The notes under the pieces are model-generated. The model had not been told where the DNA came from and ran no database searches. It saw nothing but the letters and a program-made list of their open reading frames with translations. This document shows positions 47,096-60,740 of a DNA stretch of 64,000 nt, piece by piece (within the stretch, counting starts at the first letter, position 1; each line of letters opens with the position of its first letter). A program made the translations under genes and the position numbers. This DNA is from Mallotus nudiflorus (taxonomy: Eukaryota; Streptophyta; Magnoliopsida; Malpighiales; Euphorbiaceae): assembly GCA_947683625.1 (NCBI GenBank), contig CANTUR010000922.1:17878-81877 (forward strand), in the 5' to 3' direction.

Positions 47096-47639
47096 TTTTT
47101 TATTACAATAATTACAACTTACTTAACTCCAAAGAAAATGTTTAGCTTTTAGTTATGGTATATTTTTTGTGTAGTTTTTGTTTATTTTCAGTTTCCTATA
47201 CAATAACAAAATGAGACTTTAAGATATAGGCAGGTTTGTGTTTCCTTTTCTACTGATAAAGACTGACAAAATCATTTTCAGTATCCTTTGAATGCAAAAT
47301 TGAATTAGAAACCAAAAGGAGGAAAAAATAAATTATAAAAAACTAATAACAATATATACTACATCAATACTCTTCACATTCTGTCCACCATGACTGTCAG
47401 AATGAGTATGAATAAAAATAAAATCAACATTTTCAACACCCTATCCAAATAAAAAAAATTACAAATAACAAAACATATAAAAAACAAAAAAGTATTTAAT
47501 ATATCAATGCATGCTAGCATCTTTTAACAAAATCAGTAAAAATTAATATAATGATACTACTAGATTTTTAAATATTTTATTTATAGGATTATATAATTTT
47601 GTATTTATTTTAGTTTATTAAAATTAAAAAAATTAACAT

Positions 47640-48130
47640 TTAGAAAATAATAATAAATTTATTAAAAAAAAGAGAAAATAAAAAAGAGGGAACAAAAAAT
47701 AAAAATAAAAAAGATATTATATTTCAGCATAAAATGTGAAAAAAATTTATGAAATAAAATTCCAAAAAATATATATTAGCTAATGCTTCATTAATGTATA
47801 AAGATGAAAAAATAAGAAAAAAATGAAAAAAAAAAATTTTTAAAACAAGATGAAAAAAAAAAACAAAAAATAAAAAGGAGAAATTAAAAATAAAAAATAA
47901 AAGAAGGAAAGAATAAAAATAAAAAATAATAAGGAAAAAAGAGAAAATAAAAATAAAAAAAGGAAGGAGGAAAGAATAAATATGAAAAAAGAAAAAATAA
48001 GGGAAAAGGAAAAAATTTTAAAAATATAGAAAAATTAATAAAGAAGGAAAAAATAAACAGAATAAAAATAAGAAGAAAAAAGAAAAAATAAAAAGAAAAG
48101 GAAGAATAAAGTAAAATGAAGAAGTGTGCA
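47640..48130. repeat. Long purine-rich (A/G) tract with few pyrimidines
   Basis: Nearly 500 bp made almost only of A with scattered G and T (aaaaagagaaaataaaaa-type units). Low complexity; no coding content. Confidence 0.75.
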
Positions 48131-48647
48131 TTTCTGTAAATAAAAGAGACTAGTATAAATAAAAGTGATAAAAGAAGTAAAAAAAATAAAAATTTGGGAT
48201 ATTTTGGTTAATAAATTAAAAATGTGTATATTTGTGTAAGAATTTCTAATTTTTAATTCTGATATGTAATTATATTTTTAATTAAGTAGCAAATATGACC
48301 TATAAATAAAAAATGATTAATTTGTTAGTGTTTAACATTCATTGACAAATAATAAAATATTTTATTATTCCATGAATTTGGTAAAAAGAATATAAATATG
48401 GATATAATGTGATATATATATATAACTGAAAATTTTAGTTTCTCACGTGGTAATGATGCAATTATTGACACAGAAAAGTCAGGTAATGGGGGTTAGATAT
48501 AACCAATATCTTGAAACTTTTGGTTGATTATTCCATCTCCAAAACACAAACACTAAAATGGTGTTAATTTTATATCAAAATATAGTTTACAGTAATTTTT
48601 TTTCAATCAATTACATCATTTTTAACATTAAAAAAAATTGTATATCT

Positions 48648-48769
<122 letters not shown>

Positions 48770-51700
48770 TTTGGTTGGTTCGATTATTTTTCGGAAAACA
48801 TTACTTATTATTTTATTTAATTATTTTAATTATTTTCATAATTGTTTTGTTAAGTTGTTTTTATTGTTTTTTAGTACATGAAAACAATTATTGTTTTTTT
48901 AATAAATTATTGTCAACTATCATATTTAAAAAAAAAAAAAATCATATTTTTATTTTTTGTTTTCTGATTATTTCTAAAATACCCCTATATTTTTAAAACA
49001 GCTTATCTTATTGTTTCCGAAAATTGGATTTCAAAAACCAACTATAAAAAAAAGAATTAAATTAAATTAAATTAAAAATCAGTCTCAACCAAAATACTAA
49101 CCAGGCATTAAAGGTTTGTTTGATTAAACTATTTATAACATTTGACAGCTGATATAGGTTACGAACAATGAATAACTAATACGGTTGTGGATAATAGGTT
49201 AAATGATCATTAAGGGATAATTTATTTGTAAATATATTTTCATATTTTTTATAATATTTTTTAATTATGTAAATTATTTAAAAATATTACATGGTAATAA
49301 TAATAATTTATTATCTTTGATTTATATATTATTAAAATAATTAATAGAAATTATTAAAAAATGAATTTTAAAATATAAATATTATTATACAATTTTTCAG
49401 AAAATAATTATAGGTATGAATATTATAATTATTTAATTATTAAATATAATGTAAAATAATATTTATTTAATTATGAACTATAACAAATTAATTACATGCA
49501 TTTAATTTTGAATAAAGTTATTTGTTAGTTATTATTTGTTATTTTAATAAAAGTAAAATAGTCCAAATAAAAAATAAATACAAATAAACTATTAACTGAT
49601 AAAAAAAACTCCAAAATAGAACTTATCAAATTTGCAACTGTTTTGAAAAAAACTATCTACTACTGATTTTAAATTTTTATCAAACACTTAAATTGTAATT
49701 GCTTGAAAAAAAATCTCAATCTACTGCCTTAATCAGCTAAACCAAAGCCCCCTAAACTCTATTATTCCATCTTTTGCTAATTCTTGGCTTGAATCCTCAA
49801 ATTGACATTGACTTCTTGCTTACATTTTTCCTGACCAAGACTCAATTTATCAAGGCTTTCCAACCTCTCAAGTAATGTCTAATTTCATTGGTCTACCACT
49901 TAATATAGAAATCAAGACTAACTGTAGGTTTGCTTCAGTATTTAACTGCAATGAATAAAATTTCCTGAATTGATCTATCTGCCTTTAAATTTTGATTCTT
50001 TTTTATTCATGTGCAACTGTTTTATTACTTGCTGCACAGGGTAATGGAATAGGACTTGCTTTTTGCATCATCCTGTAACAAGAATTTTGGGTCCTACCAT
50101 TTATGTTTTGATGATTTCAGGAGAAGCCTCATAAGTGGAAATTTTCATTTGACTCTGACCCATGAGTGACTATTATTCACACACTGTTAAAGAGGATCAA
50201 TGCAGGTTGGTAAGAATTGTGCCATCTTTTATTATTAGTTAAAATTTGATTTTCATGAGAACCACTTTAAAAATTTATTGCTAACTGTACAAATTATATG
50301 ATAAAATATGCCTTTGAGATCATTCAAGAAAAAAAAAATTTGATTGAAAATTTATTCTTAAATATATCATACTCATATTAGAAAATATTCTTTTAAAAGT
50401 GTCTATGAAAAGTTCAGTGATGTGTAAATTATAAATTGATATAGAAATTCTATTATTATTTAATTAATTTTTTTATTAATAAGTAGATCATATAATTTAA
50501 ATTTTAATGAACTGTACAATATGAGATGATCCCTTTTAAATCAACAACGGTAGAAATTGAATCTTATACTTCATGATGTCATTAGAGATAAGTTATCACT
50601 TGACTACTTTCTCAATAACTTCAATAAAAAAATTTAACTTATGTAACTTATTTATACATTAATTAATGAATGAGCACAAATAATATTTTTAAAAATAAAA
50701 CACTATAAATTGATATTTTAATTTTTTTAACTTTAGCTATAAATTTATATTCTATTTTTTTTTCTTTAACATTTATGGAATTTTGTGCTCCAAAATGGGG
50801 ATAATATTTTTTTTCAAAGATTATATCATTTGCCAGTACTACTCAAAACCTATATATGATTGGTTTTCCTCTTATTCTCATTTTCTCACTTTAGTGCTCT
50901 TCTTATTTCAGTGGTCTTTGGTGAGTTGGGTCACACTCTACTAAGCATCCAATTGATACCATGAGAATTGAGATCACTTCAGTTGAATATAATTTTCACA
51001 TTTGCCAAGTCAATTCTTATAGACTATAGAAATGCAAAGAAAAGTGAACATCTTGAATGATTTAATTTGCCACTTGCTTAATTGCCTCTTGGAGAATAAT
51101 TAGGTTAAGGTTAAACTTTTTTCTCTTAAAATGCAATTATTCCTAATTAAGAATTTCTTTTTTTTAGGGCCACATGCAATGGTGAGAAAGCTAGCAAGGA
51201 AAACCTACCCACATTACCTAATGACATTCTAAAAATCGATAAAAGCCTTGAAAACTTTCTTATATAAAACAACAAATCTCAAATTATTAACAATCATGTT
51301 ACTTGTAGGCAAATTTCATTAACATTTTTTCCTTGATGACAAAAGGTCTTTTTATTTCAATGCATTGAAATCTCACATGTATTACAGCTCGAGGTTTTTT
51401 TTTTTTTCTTCATCAATAGCAAGATTAAATTAACGCTCGTATATGGGAATCTGTTGTCTTTAAGTGTCTTGCCATTTACTGTCGCTCTCATGATGCTCTC
51501 TTTGGGTGCGTCTTTAGACTGATTTAATATATAATTCCTTAAAAAAAAGACAATAAAATTATTATTATTTTGCCCGTTACATTTTCTCTTTTTGCCTAGA
51601 CCATATCAATGACTCCATGAAATTTCACAAGGTCAAACTAAAAGTACTAAAGACCACTTTTAATTCTGGTAAAAAAGAAAGCTGGATGTAGCAAGGAAAG

Positions 51701-53447
51701 AATATGCTTATTTAATGGCAGTGAAGCTTGGATGAAATGGTCCAATGCTAAGGTTCTAGGTAATAAAGGACCCCAGTTCAAATTTTAGTTCTGTATAGTC
51801 AAGAATTTTATGTTTTTGTCTCCTAATAATAGTAATAATAATAATAATAATAATAACAATAACAGTTGTTGTTGTTGATGATAGTAATAATTTATAATAG
51901 TTGTTGTAGTTGATAGTAAATGTTGTAAATCAAGTAGTTCTCAAAACGATCAAACTAAAAAGATGTTTATTTAATTGTTTCAGGTTTGAAACCGGTTAGA
52001 GTAAATAGTACACCATTGATCACATTATTATTTTTGGACCTACAAGAATGAATTATTACTAAGATTATTTAGGAATATTTTTGAGAATTTTAATAATCAA
52101 CATTTTTGAAAAAAAAATAATATGATTTCATGCTTTAAAGCTTTTCAATGTGGAGTCTTTTGTTGACAACAAATCTTAATTTTTTTCTCAAATAAGAAAA
52201 ATAGAAAACCATTGCAATTGAAGCTTTTATATTTTATTATTTATATGGACAGATAGGTGAGAAGACTTTGAATAAACATGCCTTAACTTCTACTAGAAGG
52301 TCTCAAAAATTTGAAGTATATTATTATGTTGAGAAAAATTAATGGTGGAAAAAAATATTTTCTTATTATATAGAAATAAGAAAAAAGATTAAACTTAATT
52401 TGAATATATATATATATAGTCAAATAATTTTTTGTATTTGGAAGGTTTAATGGATAAGAAAGGATAATGAAAATAATATGAATTGAGGAAATAAAAAAGT
52501 GAGATTTGAAAAAAAAAACTTATCTTTCACATTATATATAACATACATCTCACATAGTTAAAATTTTTTTCTATTCTTTATTATCTTTTTATCCAATCTA
52601 ACTATCAAAAGTATACTTTGTAAAAAAAAAAAAAAAAAGTGATCATAGAGGTAAGATGCAATATGGAGGTTCTTACAATGTAATTGTGAATTAAAAATTT
52701 TAAAATAAATAAATAAGTATTACATTGCCTTATTTTTTTTATTTTGTTTTTAATAACAGCAAATGTATTATGATGGGAACCTGCTTGCAACAGGATATAT
52801 ACACCAAACTCTAAGTTCGTTAAGAAGGCAAGTAAAGGGTGAACATGTTTGTTAGGTCAATACTATCCCAGGCAATGGGGAAACCTAATTATGAGTTTTT
52901 ATGATATTACCATTAACACAAGCTTCGGGAAAAGCTGTCCAAAAAGAAAGTTTTGACTATCCTATATATGGTTTTTGAATTTATTGTAAATGAAGGACTT
53001 TTTGAGGTGATTGTATACATATTCTTAATATCATAGATTGGTATGATTTGTAAAATTAATTTTTATTTAATTTGAAAAGAATTTTATTTTATTTTCCTTA
53101 TATAGTTCAAAAGTATTTAAATTGTATAATCTATCTAATAATAAAAAATATAAATGAGAGAATAGTTAAGTGAGAACTCTTTTTCAAAGTTATTATGAGG
53201 TATAAGATTTGAATAATATCATCATTAATTTATTCTTGTAGTACAATTAATTAATATTTAGGTTATATGACATTTCTATTATAAAAAAAAAATTTACATT
53301 ATTTTCAAAAATAAGAAAAAAAAAGTAAAAAAAATTGTAGTTAGAGAAAGAATTCGCCACCTTCAACTTGAATATAACAAATATATATCATATATTAATA
53401 TGTCTAATGAAAAATATATATATATATATATATATCATGCTTGTTTT

Positions 53448-53690
53448 AGAATTTTATTTATTTTTGTCAATTTTATATACATTATATTTTACTAATTTCC
53501 TTTTTTTTTTCTGTCATGAATAATGAATAAAATTTTATGAACCTCTTTCTTCTTTTTATGAATTTTATTTTATTTTTGTCAATTTTTGTGGATATTATGC
53601 TTTATCAAAATTTCTTTTTTTTTTTTCCTCTAATGAATAATGAATAAAATTTCAGGAGCCATTATCTTCTTTTCATATTATCTTTTACGA
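53448..53690. repeat. Decayed tandem duplication, period about 112-117 bp
   Basis: 'tttttgtcaattttt' at 53461 and 53573, and 'gaataatgaataaaatt' at 53518 and 53635, with a poly-T run between in both units. Two copies, moderately diverged. Confidence 0.65.
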
Positions 53691-54233
53691 ATCACTATGG
53701 TGAGAAAAAAAAATTTGAAGAAAGTTGAATAAATTTGGCTGAATTTTATAACTAATATCTTTAAAGGTCTATCAAAAGGATAACAAAATTTAGTTGGCTA
53801 AAAGAAAATCGAAGTTAAAATTTTAGATTTTTTATTCATTTTGTAATTAACATTTAATTAGTCTGTCATTAGTATAATTTATTATGAAGCGTCATTTATT
53901 TTATTTTATTTTTTTGAAGATCAACGCATAAGTATTATTAATTTTATTTAATTAAACATTCATTTAACTTGTATTTACAATATAAACAATAAGTACTTAG
54001 GTTCTATTTGTTTGTGGAAGATATTTTATATTTGAAAAATATTTTTCAATGTTTGACTATAACACCAAAAAATAATTGGAAAAAATTCATCGTTTATAAT
54101 ATCAACACTTTTTATTTATTAAATTATTTTTTTATAATGAATCTTATATATATTTTTTACAATTTATCTATTTATAATTGATTTGATGTATTAGTAAAAA
54201 AATTTAATATGATAATTTTTATACAAAAGATTG

Positions 54234-54430
54234 AAAGGAAAAAAAGAAAGAAATGAGAGGAAAAAAAAGAAAAAAGAAAAATGAAAAACAAAAAGGATAA
54301 ATGATGGAGAGAAGACAAAAAAAAAAAGAAAATAAAAATAAAAAAAGGAAAAAAAGAAGAAAAGTGAAGAAAAAAATAGGAAGAAAATAAAAAAGAAAAA
54401 TATAAGGGTAAAACAAGAAAAGGGCAAAAC
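54234..54430. repeat. Purine-rich tract
   Basis: About 200 bp almost purely A/G on the plus strand (gaaaggaaaaaaagaaag-like). Low complexity. Confidence 0.7.
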
Positions 54431-55814
54431 TGATAGAAAAATTAAAAAAATAAGCATTTTAGATAAATTATTCTTGTTTTTAAGTATTGAAGAATAATTT
54501 TCGGTTTTCAGAATGAAAAGTTATTTTCTAGAATTTTTGAATAATTTTTTTAATTAAAAATTTATTTTCTTTTACCTTATTTTTTTTGATAATCCAAACT
54601 TTAAGAGATAAAAATAAAATATTTCATAAAAATATTTTTTACAAACAAACATAGACTTATCCAGGGGATGAAGTCAATAACACTAAATTTTACATATACT
54701 TCATATTCTTTTTTCTAGAATACAATATTAACATTATTGAGACATTAATTTTAATGCTTCAAGTAAAAATAATATAAATAAATAAATCTAACTATAAAAT
54801 TGGATCAATTTCTTTTATTCAACTTCCATAAAAAAATCATATTCAATTTGACCAAAATTTAACAATGCTATCAATAATTGAGTTTAATTAAGTAACTTTT
54901 TATATCTTACAAATATAGAATTTTTTTTTTCTATTCATTTAAAATTATAAAGTTTTTTTTGAAATATACTATATACATACATTGGATTAAATATATGGAA
55001 GAATACTGAACTTTATCTTTATTTTAATTCAATTATTAAATTTTAATTTGTATTTTTTAGATGTAAAAATTATATTTAATTTTATAGCAATCACTTAAAA
55101 ATTATTTTGCTATATGAATAATCCAGAATTAAAATTTTTTTTTATAGAAATAAATCTATATTTTCTATTTATTTATAGAAAATAAGAAAAAATTTAAAAA
55201 TTATTTTAATTCCGTCTAATAAAAGTAAATTCATCCTGGGTGGTATCAGGATCTAACAGAAGTAAACTTTAAATTGTTTATAATTTATGGATTAAATTAA
55301 AAAAAATAAAAAAATAAATAAATTAGAATGATTTTTAAGAAAAATTTAGAAGAATAAAAGTTTTTGATATTACATTTTTGAAACAAAATCAAAGCTACAT
55401 AACCAAAAAGAATCAAATTAAAAATTAGCACTCAAATTGTTATAAAATTAGGTGATCACTGTTATATTTAACCCAACATACACCAATTTTATAAAAGCAT
55501 ATTAATCTCTCTCTTATATATATTGTGTTTCTATTCATTTATAAGTTATTTATTTAAAAAATAATAATCAATTTTTTAATTTACTAAAAATATGAATTAT
55601 TTGATAAATAGAAATTAATTAATAAATAAATGTATAACTTTCAGATAAAAAATATTTATAAAATCAAATTATTCACCGTAAATGAAATTAACCAAACTAG
55701 ACCCAAAAAGAAAAAAAAAATACTATTAAATAATAAATAAAAAGAATTTTTGTTTGGTTTGATGGTTCTTATGAGTTATTACTCTCCTTTTCTTTTTTTT
55801 TTTTAACAAAGTTA

Positions 55815-56519
55815 TTGCTCTCTTTCTTATTCTTCTCTTTCTTTTTCTTTCAACAGTCTTTAAAAAAACCAAAAAAAAAAAAAAACTCACAACTGAAAAA
55901 GACTTGTGCTACCCTTCTCTTCTCCTCCCTTTCCATTAAACTCTTCAAGCTCCTTAATTACTATTTACCCATATCCCCTTCTTCTAAATCTTCCTTTTTT
56001 GCTAGATTCATCTTCTTGTTGTACACTGTGAGTATCAAATCGGAATCTTTTTGTGTTTCTATTGTTTTGTTTCTGCATCACATGAGTGGTGGAAGAAGAA
56101 ACGATTCGAAAAACCCTAAAAAGTTTTGATTTTTATAGTGTTTCTTGAAATTTTAGTTGAAACTGTGAACTGGGTTTTGTTTATTGGAATTTTTTAGTTT
56201 ACTTGGATTTAATGATTTTCTTGGGGTGAATTTTATATTTATAGTATTAAATTTGAACTGGGTGCTATTAGTTTTGTTGTGTTTCAATTAATTTGACTAT
56301 TTAAATATGGTTTATTTGCTGCTAATTTATTTTAATTTTTTTGCTTGATATGATGCTTTGTAGGGTAGGACTCAGCTTGATCTCGTATGGTTTTAGTTAG
56401 CGGCTTTATGTTTACTTAACAATCCGAGTAAGAAGAAAAGAACAAGAACAGCTTAAGTGATTTTCTGTGTTTGGTGCAAATCTTTAAGTATTCTTACATT
56501 TTTTAAGTTTCGAGTGGGC
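55815..56519 (+). promoter_or_regulatory. Probable 5' UTR and proximal promoter of MKP1-type gene
   Basis: A pyrimidine-rich leader (55780-56000, many CTT/TTC) precedes the gene, which is common for plant 5' UTRs. A plausible leader intron runs from GTGAGT at 56028 to TTTGTAG at 56363. An upstream ATG frame (55815-56129) would be interrupted by it. No TATA box was chosen. Transcript data would be needed to fix exon borders. Confidence 0.4.
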
Positions 56520-59500
56520 ATGGTGGGCAAAGAGGATGGTAATCCTCTGGCTCCGCACCAGCTTCCCTCCGCTGGTGGGGCCCGCAAAATGTTCTGGCGG
56601 TCTGCATCCTGGTCCTCTTCTAGGACTGCCCTTCAAAACCCTGAAACTGAAGAGAAAGAATGTGTTGTAGATCCAATTGGTATTGATATTGGCAATGGTA
56701 CTAGTAATGGGCAAAACAGGAGGTACCCTGTTCCATTAACTCCACGGTCCCAACAGAACTTTAAGGCACGGTCATGCTTGCCGCCGTTGCAGCCATTGGC
56801 CATTGCTCGTAGAAGTTTAGATGAGTGGCCGAAAGCGGGTTCTGATGATTTAGGTGAGTGGCCTCATCAGGCGACTACCCCAAGTGGAAACAAGAGTGGT
56901 GAGAGGTTGAAACTTGATTTATCCTCCATCCAAAGAAACCCGGAAAAGAATGCTGGATCAGTGAAGAGAGATAGGATTGCTTTCTTTGATAAAGAATGCT
57001 CAAAAGTAGCAGAACATGTGTATCTTGGTGGGGATGCAGTTGCTAAGGACAGAGAAATTTTGAAGCAGAATGGGATTACCCATGTGCTGAATTGTGTGGG
57101 TTTTGTCTGCCCTGAGTATTTTAAGGCCGATTTTGTTTACAGGACCCTGTGGTTGCAGGATAGCCCTTCAGAGGATATTACAAGTATTCTATATGATGTT
57201 TTTGATTATTTTGAGGATGTTAGGGAACAGGGTGGGAGGGTTTTTGTTCATTGCTGCCAAGGGGTTTCACGGTCTACTTCATTGGTGATTGCATATCTTA
57301 TGTGGAGAGAAGGTCAGAGTTTTGACGATGCCTTTCAATATGTTAAGGCAGCGAGAGGGATCGCTGATCCCAACATGGGTTTTGCTTGCCAGCTATTACA
57401 GTGCCAAAAGAGGGTTCATGCATTCCCTCTTAGTCCCAGTTCGCTGCTGAGGCTGTACAGAGTTGCCCCACACTCACCATATGATCCTTTGCATCTCGTC
57501 CCTAGAATGTTGAATGATCCTTCACCATCTGCTTTGGATTCTAGAGGTGCCTTTATTATACATATACCTTCTGCAATATATATCTGGGTTGGTAAACACT
57601 GTGAGGTCATCATGGAAAGGGATGCTAGGGGGGCTGTTTGTCAGATTGTTCGATATGAGAGAGCTCAGGCCCCAATAATAGTGATTAAAGAAGGGGAAGA
57701 ACCAGCTTATTTTTGGGATGCATTTTCAAATTATCTACCTCTTATGGATAACCAAGGTAATGGATTGCATGCTGGGAAATCAGTAATTAAGATCTGCCCT
57801 GGTGAGAGAAAGGTGGATGCTTATAACATTGATTTTGAGATTTTCCAAAAAGCTATTAAGGGAGGCTTTGTGCCTCCATTTGCATCATCAGAGAATGAAC
57901 ATGAGACTCACCTTCCAGCTAGAGAAAGCAGTTGGAGTGTCTTAAGGAGAAAATTTGCCCCTGGTGACATGAAAGAGTTTCTCTCAGCACCAAAGATTTT
58001 CCTCTCCAGGGTCTATTCAGATTCAATGATGATTGTGCACTCCTCCTCACCATCATCATCGTCATCGTCATCTTCTTCATCTTCTTCTCCTCCTTATCTT
58101 TCTCCTGATTCCATCTCTTCGGATTCTAGTACAAGCTCAAAACACTTCTCAGAATCCTCTTTAGATTCTCCTTCTGCAGCTTCATCTTCTGTTCTTGTGT
58201 CTTCAAGATTGTCTAACTTCTCTAATTTGTCTCTTCTCTCATCCAAGGATTCTTCCCAATTACCTTCTTACGCTCCTGAATTTCATGCCGTCAATAGCAT
58301 GTCCAATGGACCTTCTCAAGTAACTTACTCACCATTGAAAAAGTCTTCACCTTCACTTGCTGAGCGCAGAGGTAGCTTGTCAAAGTCTTTAAAGCTGCCA
58401 GGGACAACTGAGAATATGAGGGTGACTAGCACACCTGCAAGTGCATATGCCTGCCAGGAAGATGGTGCTAGGTTAAACAAGAATAGTTTTTCTTGGTGTA
58501 ATTCAGATAGTAGAGAAATTGTTTTAGAGACCAAGAGTGAAGAAGAAGACAAAGATTCAATGCAACGATGGAATTTAAATTTCTGTCCAGATAGAGTAGT
58601 TATTGCTGATTCACATCACAAGGAAGCCACCATTGTAAATAATTGTGATGGTGCTGGTAGAAATTGTCTTCTGGGAGAGGGCTTGGAGTGTTCCACCTCC
58701 AATGGGAAGGAGCTAGGGATTTCTTCTTGTTTCAACCTGAAGCTATTATTGGCATGTCAGTGGCCCAGTCTGGAAAGAATTCTGACTTTTGGCATCGGTG
58801 ACTTGGACTCTAAAGCTGCTTTTGTAATTTTAGCATCAACTACAGTTTTAGGCAGAGGGGAGAGTAGGATTCTGTATATTTGGGTAGGAAGGTCTTATAA
58901 TTTTGATGAGAGCCTTATTCAGTTAGATTGCAGCAAAGGATTAATGGAAGGGAAATTTATTGACTGGAATCAAATTGGTAGTCATGTTCTAACTCTGATG
59001 GGTCTTCCGAAGGATATCCCTGTTAAGGTATGTAGCTACTGCTTACTTTTCAATAATTGTGCATTCTTACCTTCTGCTATGACGTCTGTAATTTTCTTTG
59101 ATTTATGCACCTTTCCCAGTTTTCTGTAGACATATTTCTTCTCTTGTGTTTCATTGTTGTCACAATTCTAAAGAATGTTGAATAGCTGTTTGCTTCATCT
59201 GTCCCGGGCTATTTTTTGTTTAGTATAACTGTTCAAAATTTCTCATCCAAAGTGCAAAAATTGACAATTAGAAAGGTCTTGGTGATTTTGTAATGTATTT
59301 ATGCGGGAAGTTGTAAGGCCACCTAATCTATTATTTAGGGGATATAGCATCTACATTCTTCTTCTTGTTGCAAATGTCTTAGATTTTTACCGACTTGGCT
59401 TAACCTATGACATATAAATAGGATCTGCTACAATAGTAGAGAGAAAAAATGGTACTGATAAGTTGATTGCACTATCATTTTGAAGTTTATCTTCAAGGAG

Positions 59501-60740
59501 AGCAAGAACTTGCAAATTAAGTTTTAGGCTTTTCATTGATATAGTTGTTATGGCTTTGTTTACCTCATGGTTTATTTGCATTGGGATGATGTGCTGGGAA
59601 ATGCCGGATCTGCATAGACCAGGGTTTCAGAGAACTGTAAGTATCAAAGCTCAAAGTTATGCTAATAAGCATGTCAGTATCAGGTTAACCATTTTTATGT
59701 ATGCCAATATAGTGATGAGGAATTGAAGACTTTTAGATCGGACAAGTGTGTACTCCATCTCACATGACTTGTTGTCCTTTGATGCCAAACCTTGAATGTG
59801 TGTTAGCGTATGGTTAAATACTCTTGTGAGAGTTCATTGTCAGATAGGTATAAAATCCATAAGTGATCAAAAAGTGTTCTGGGTGGTGCTTTGTTGAATT
59901 ATTTGAAAGTGAAGTAAATTAGTTGATTATTTTTTTAGAAGCAGCAGCATAAGGGTTTTTCAATGTAATTACATAAGTTTGACAATTAGTTTTTGGTAGA
60001 ATTTATAACAATTAATTGCATTTTGGTCTCTTCTATGGGAAATGCTTGGTTTATTATTTTTTTTCTTGAAAAACTCTACATGGCTGTCCTGGCAGAACAT
60101 TTGGAAGCTAGTTTATGTGATTGTGATTAGAAAGTACCTGAAATAGTTTCACATAAAGCCTTTATGTCATTTTGAGAGGTTCTCATGATAACATATCAAC
60201 TCCATTGATCATGAAAATATAGCGTAGAAGAGATGAACATTACTTCGTTATGTAAGTTGAATCTTGCTAGGGATTGTGCTGGTGGAGAGAATAAGAAATT
60301 ATTTATCTTTTATGCTTTATTAGAGTCTTCTCTTGATTTTTAACTCTGTTCTTGGCAGTAAAAAAAAAAAAAAAAAAAAAAAAAACAAATGCTGATGTTT
60401 TAGGATAATTATTGTTACAGCAAAAAAATAGTGCATGGATCCACAAACCAAGAAATCTTTTTTATAGAGGAAACTTAGACAGGAAGCATAAATAAATGGA
60501 AGTGAGGCAAATGCTTTGAAACTCTTAAGGAGTCTTGACAAATAGAGTGGTTGTTGTTCATTGTTTTTATGTGACACAAGATTTCGTTTATTTTATGCTT
60601 TCATACTTATTATATCCTGAAAAAAGGTTGATATTGAATTAAAGTTGTTCATGCAATATATAAACTATGGATATTGTGAACAGATTATCAAAGAAAATGA
60701 AGAACCGGCAGAATTTGTTGCATTTTTAAGTGCATTATAG
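56520..60740 (+). CDS. MKP1: MAP kinase phosphatase 1 (dual-specificity phosphatase)
   Basis: Two coding exons: 56520-59027 (836 codons) and 60684-60740 (18 codons plus stop), joined in phase 0 over a 1656-bp GT-AG intron; 854 residues. It dephosphorylates stress MAP kinases (in Arabidopsis MPK6/MPK3) in the cytosol. Order: N-terminal start MVGKEDG, KMFWRSASWSSSRTA and LTPRS blocks; dual-specificity phosphatase domain (about 155-295) with general acid Asp214 in LQDSPSED and active site HCCQGVSRS (Cys245, Arg251); gelsolin-like region (about 310-405, AIYIWVGKHCE); long Ser-rich disordered middle; a second ILYIWVGRS motif near the C-terminus; the last exon IIKENEEPAEFVAFLSAL matches the family's end. 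An in-frame ATG at 56457 adds 21 residues unlike the family start, so 56520 is chosen. Intact. Confidence 0.95.
60361..60385. repeat. Poly-A run in the MKP1 intron
   Basis: 25 consecutive A within the single coding-region intron. Could be a retroposed tail, but no source sequence is recognisable next to it. Confidence 0.8.

Noticed and set aside
54191..54457. Phe/Leu-rich minus-strand frames resembling membrane segments
   Set aside because: They translate a purine-rich low-complexity tract.
55815..56129. 104-residue frame upstream of MKP1, possible uORF
   Set aside because: Starts in a pyrimidine tract, crosses a likely leader intron donor at 56028, and shows no family likeness. Cannot be supported without transcripts.
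56457..56519. Upstream in-frame ATG for the MAP kinase phosphatase
   Set aside because: The 21 added residues are hydrophobic and unlike the family, which starts at MVG.ED.
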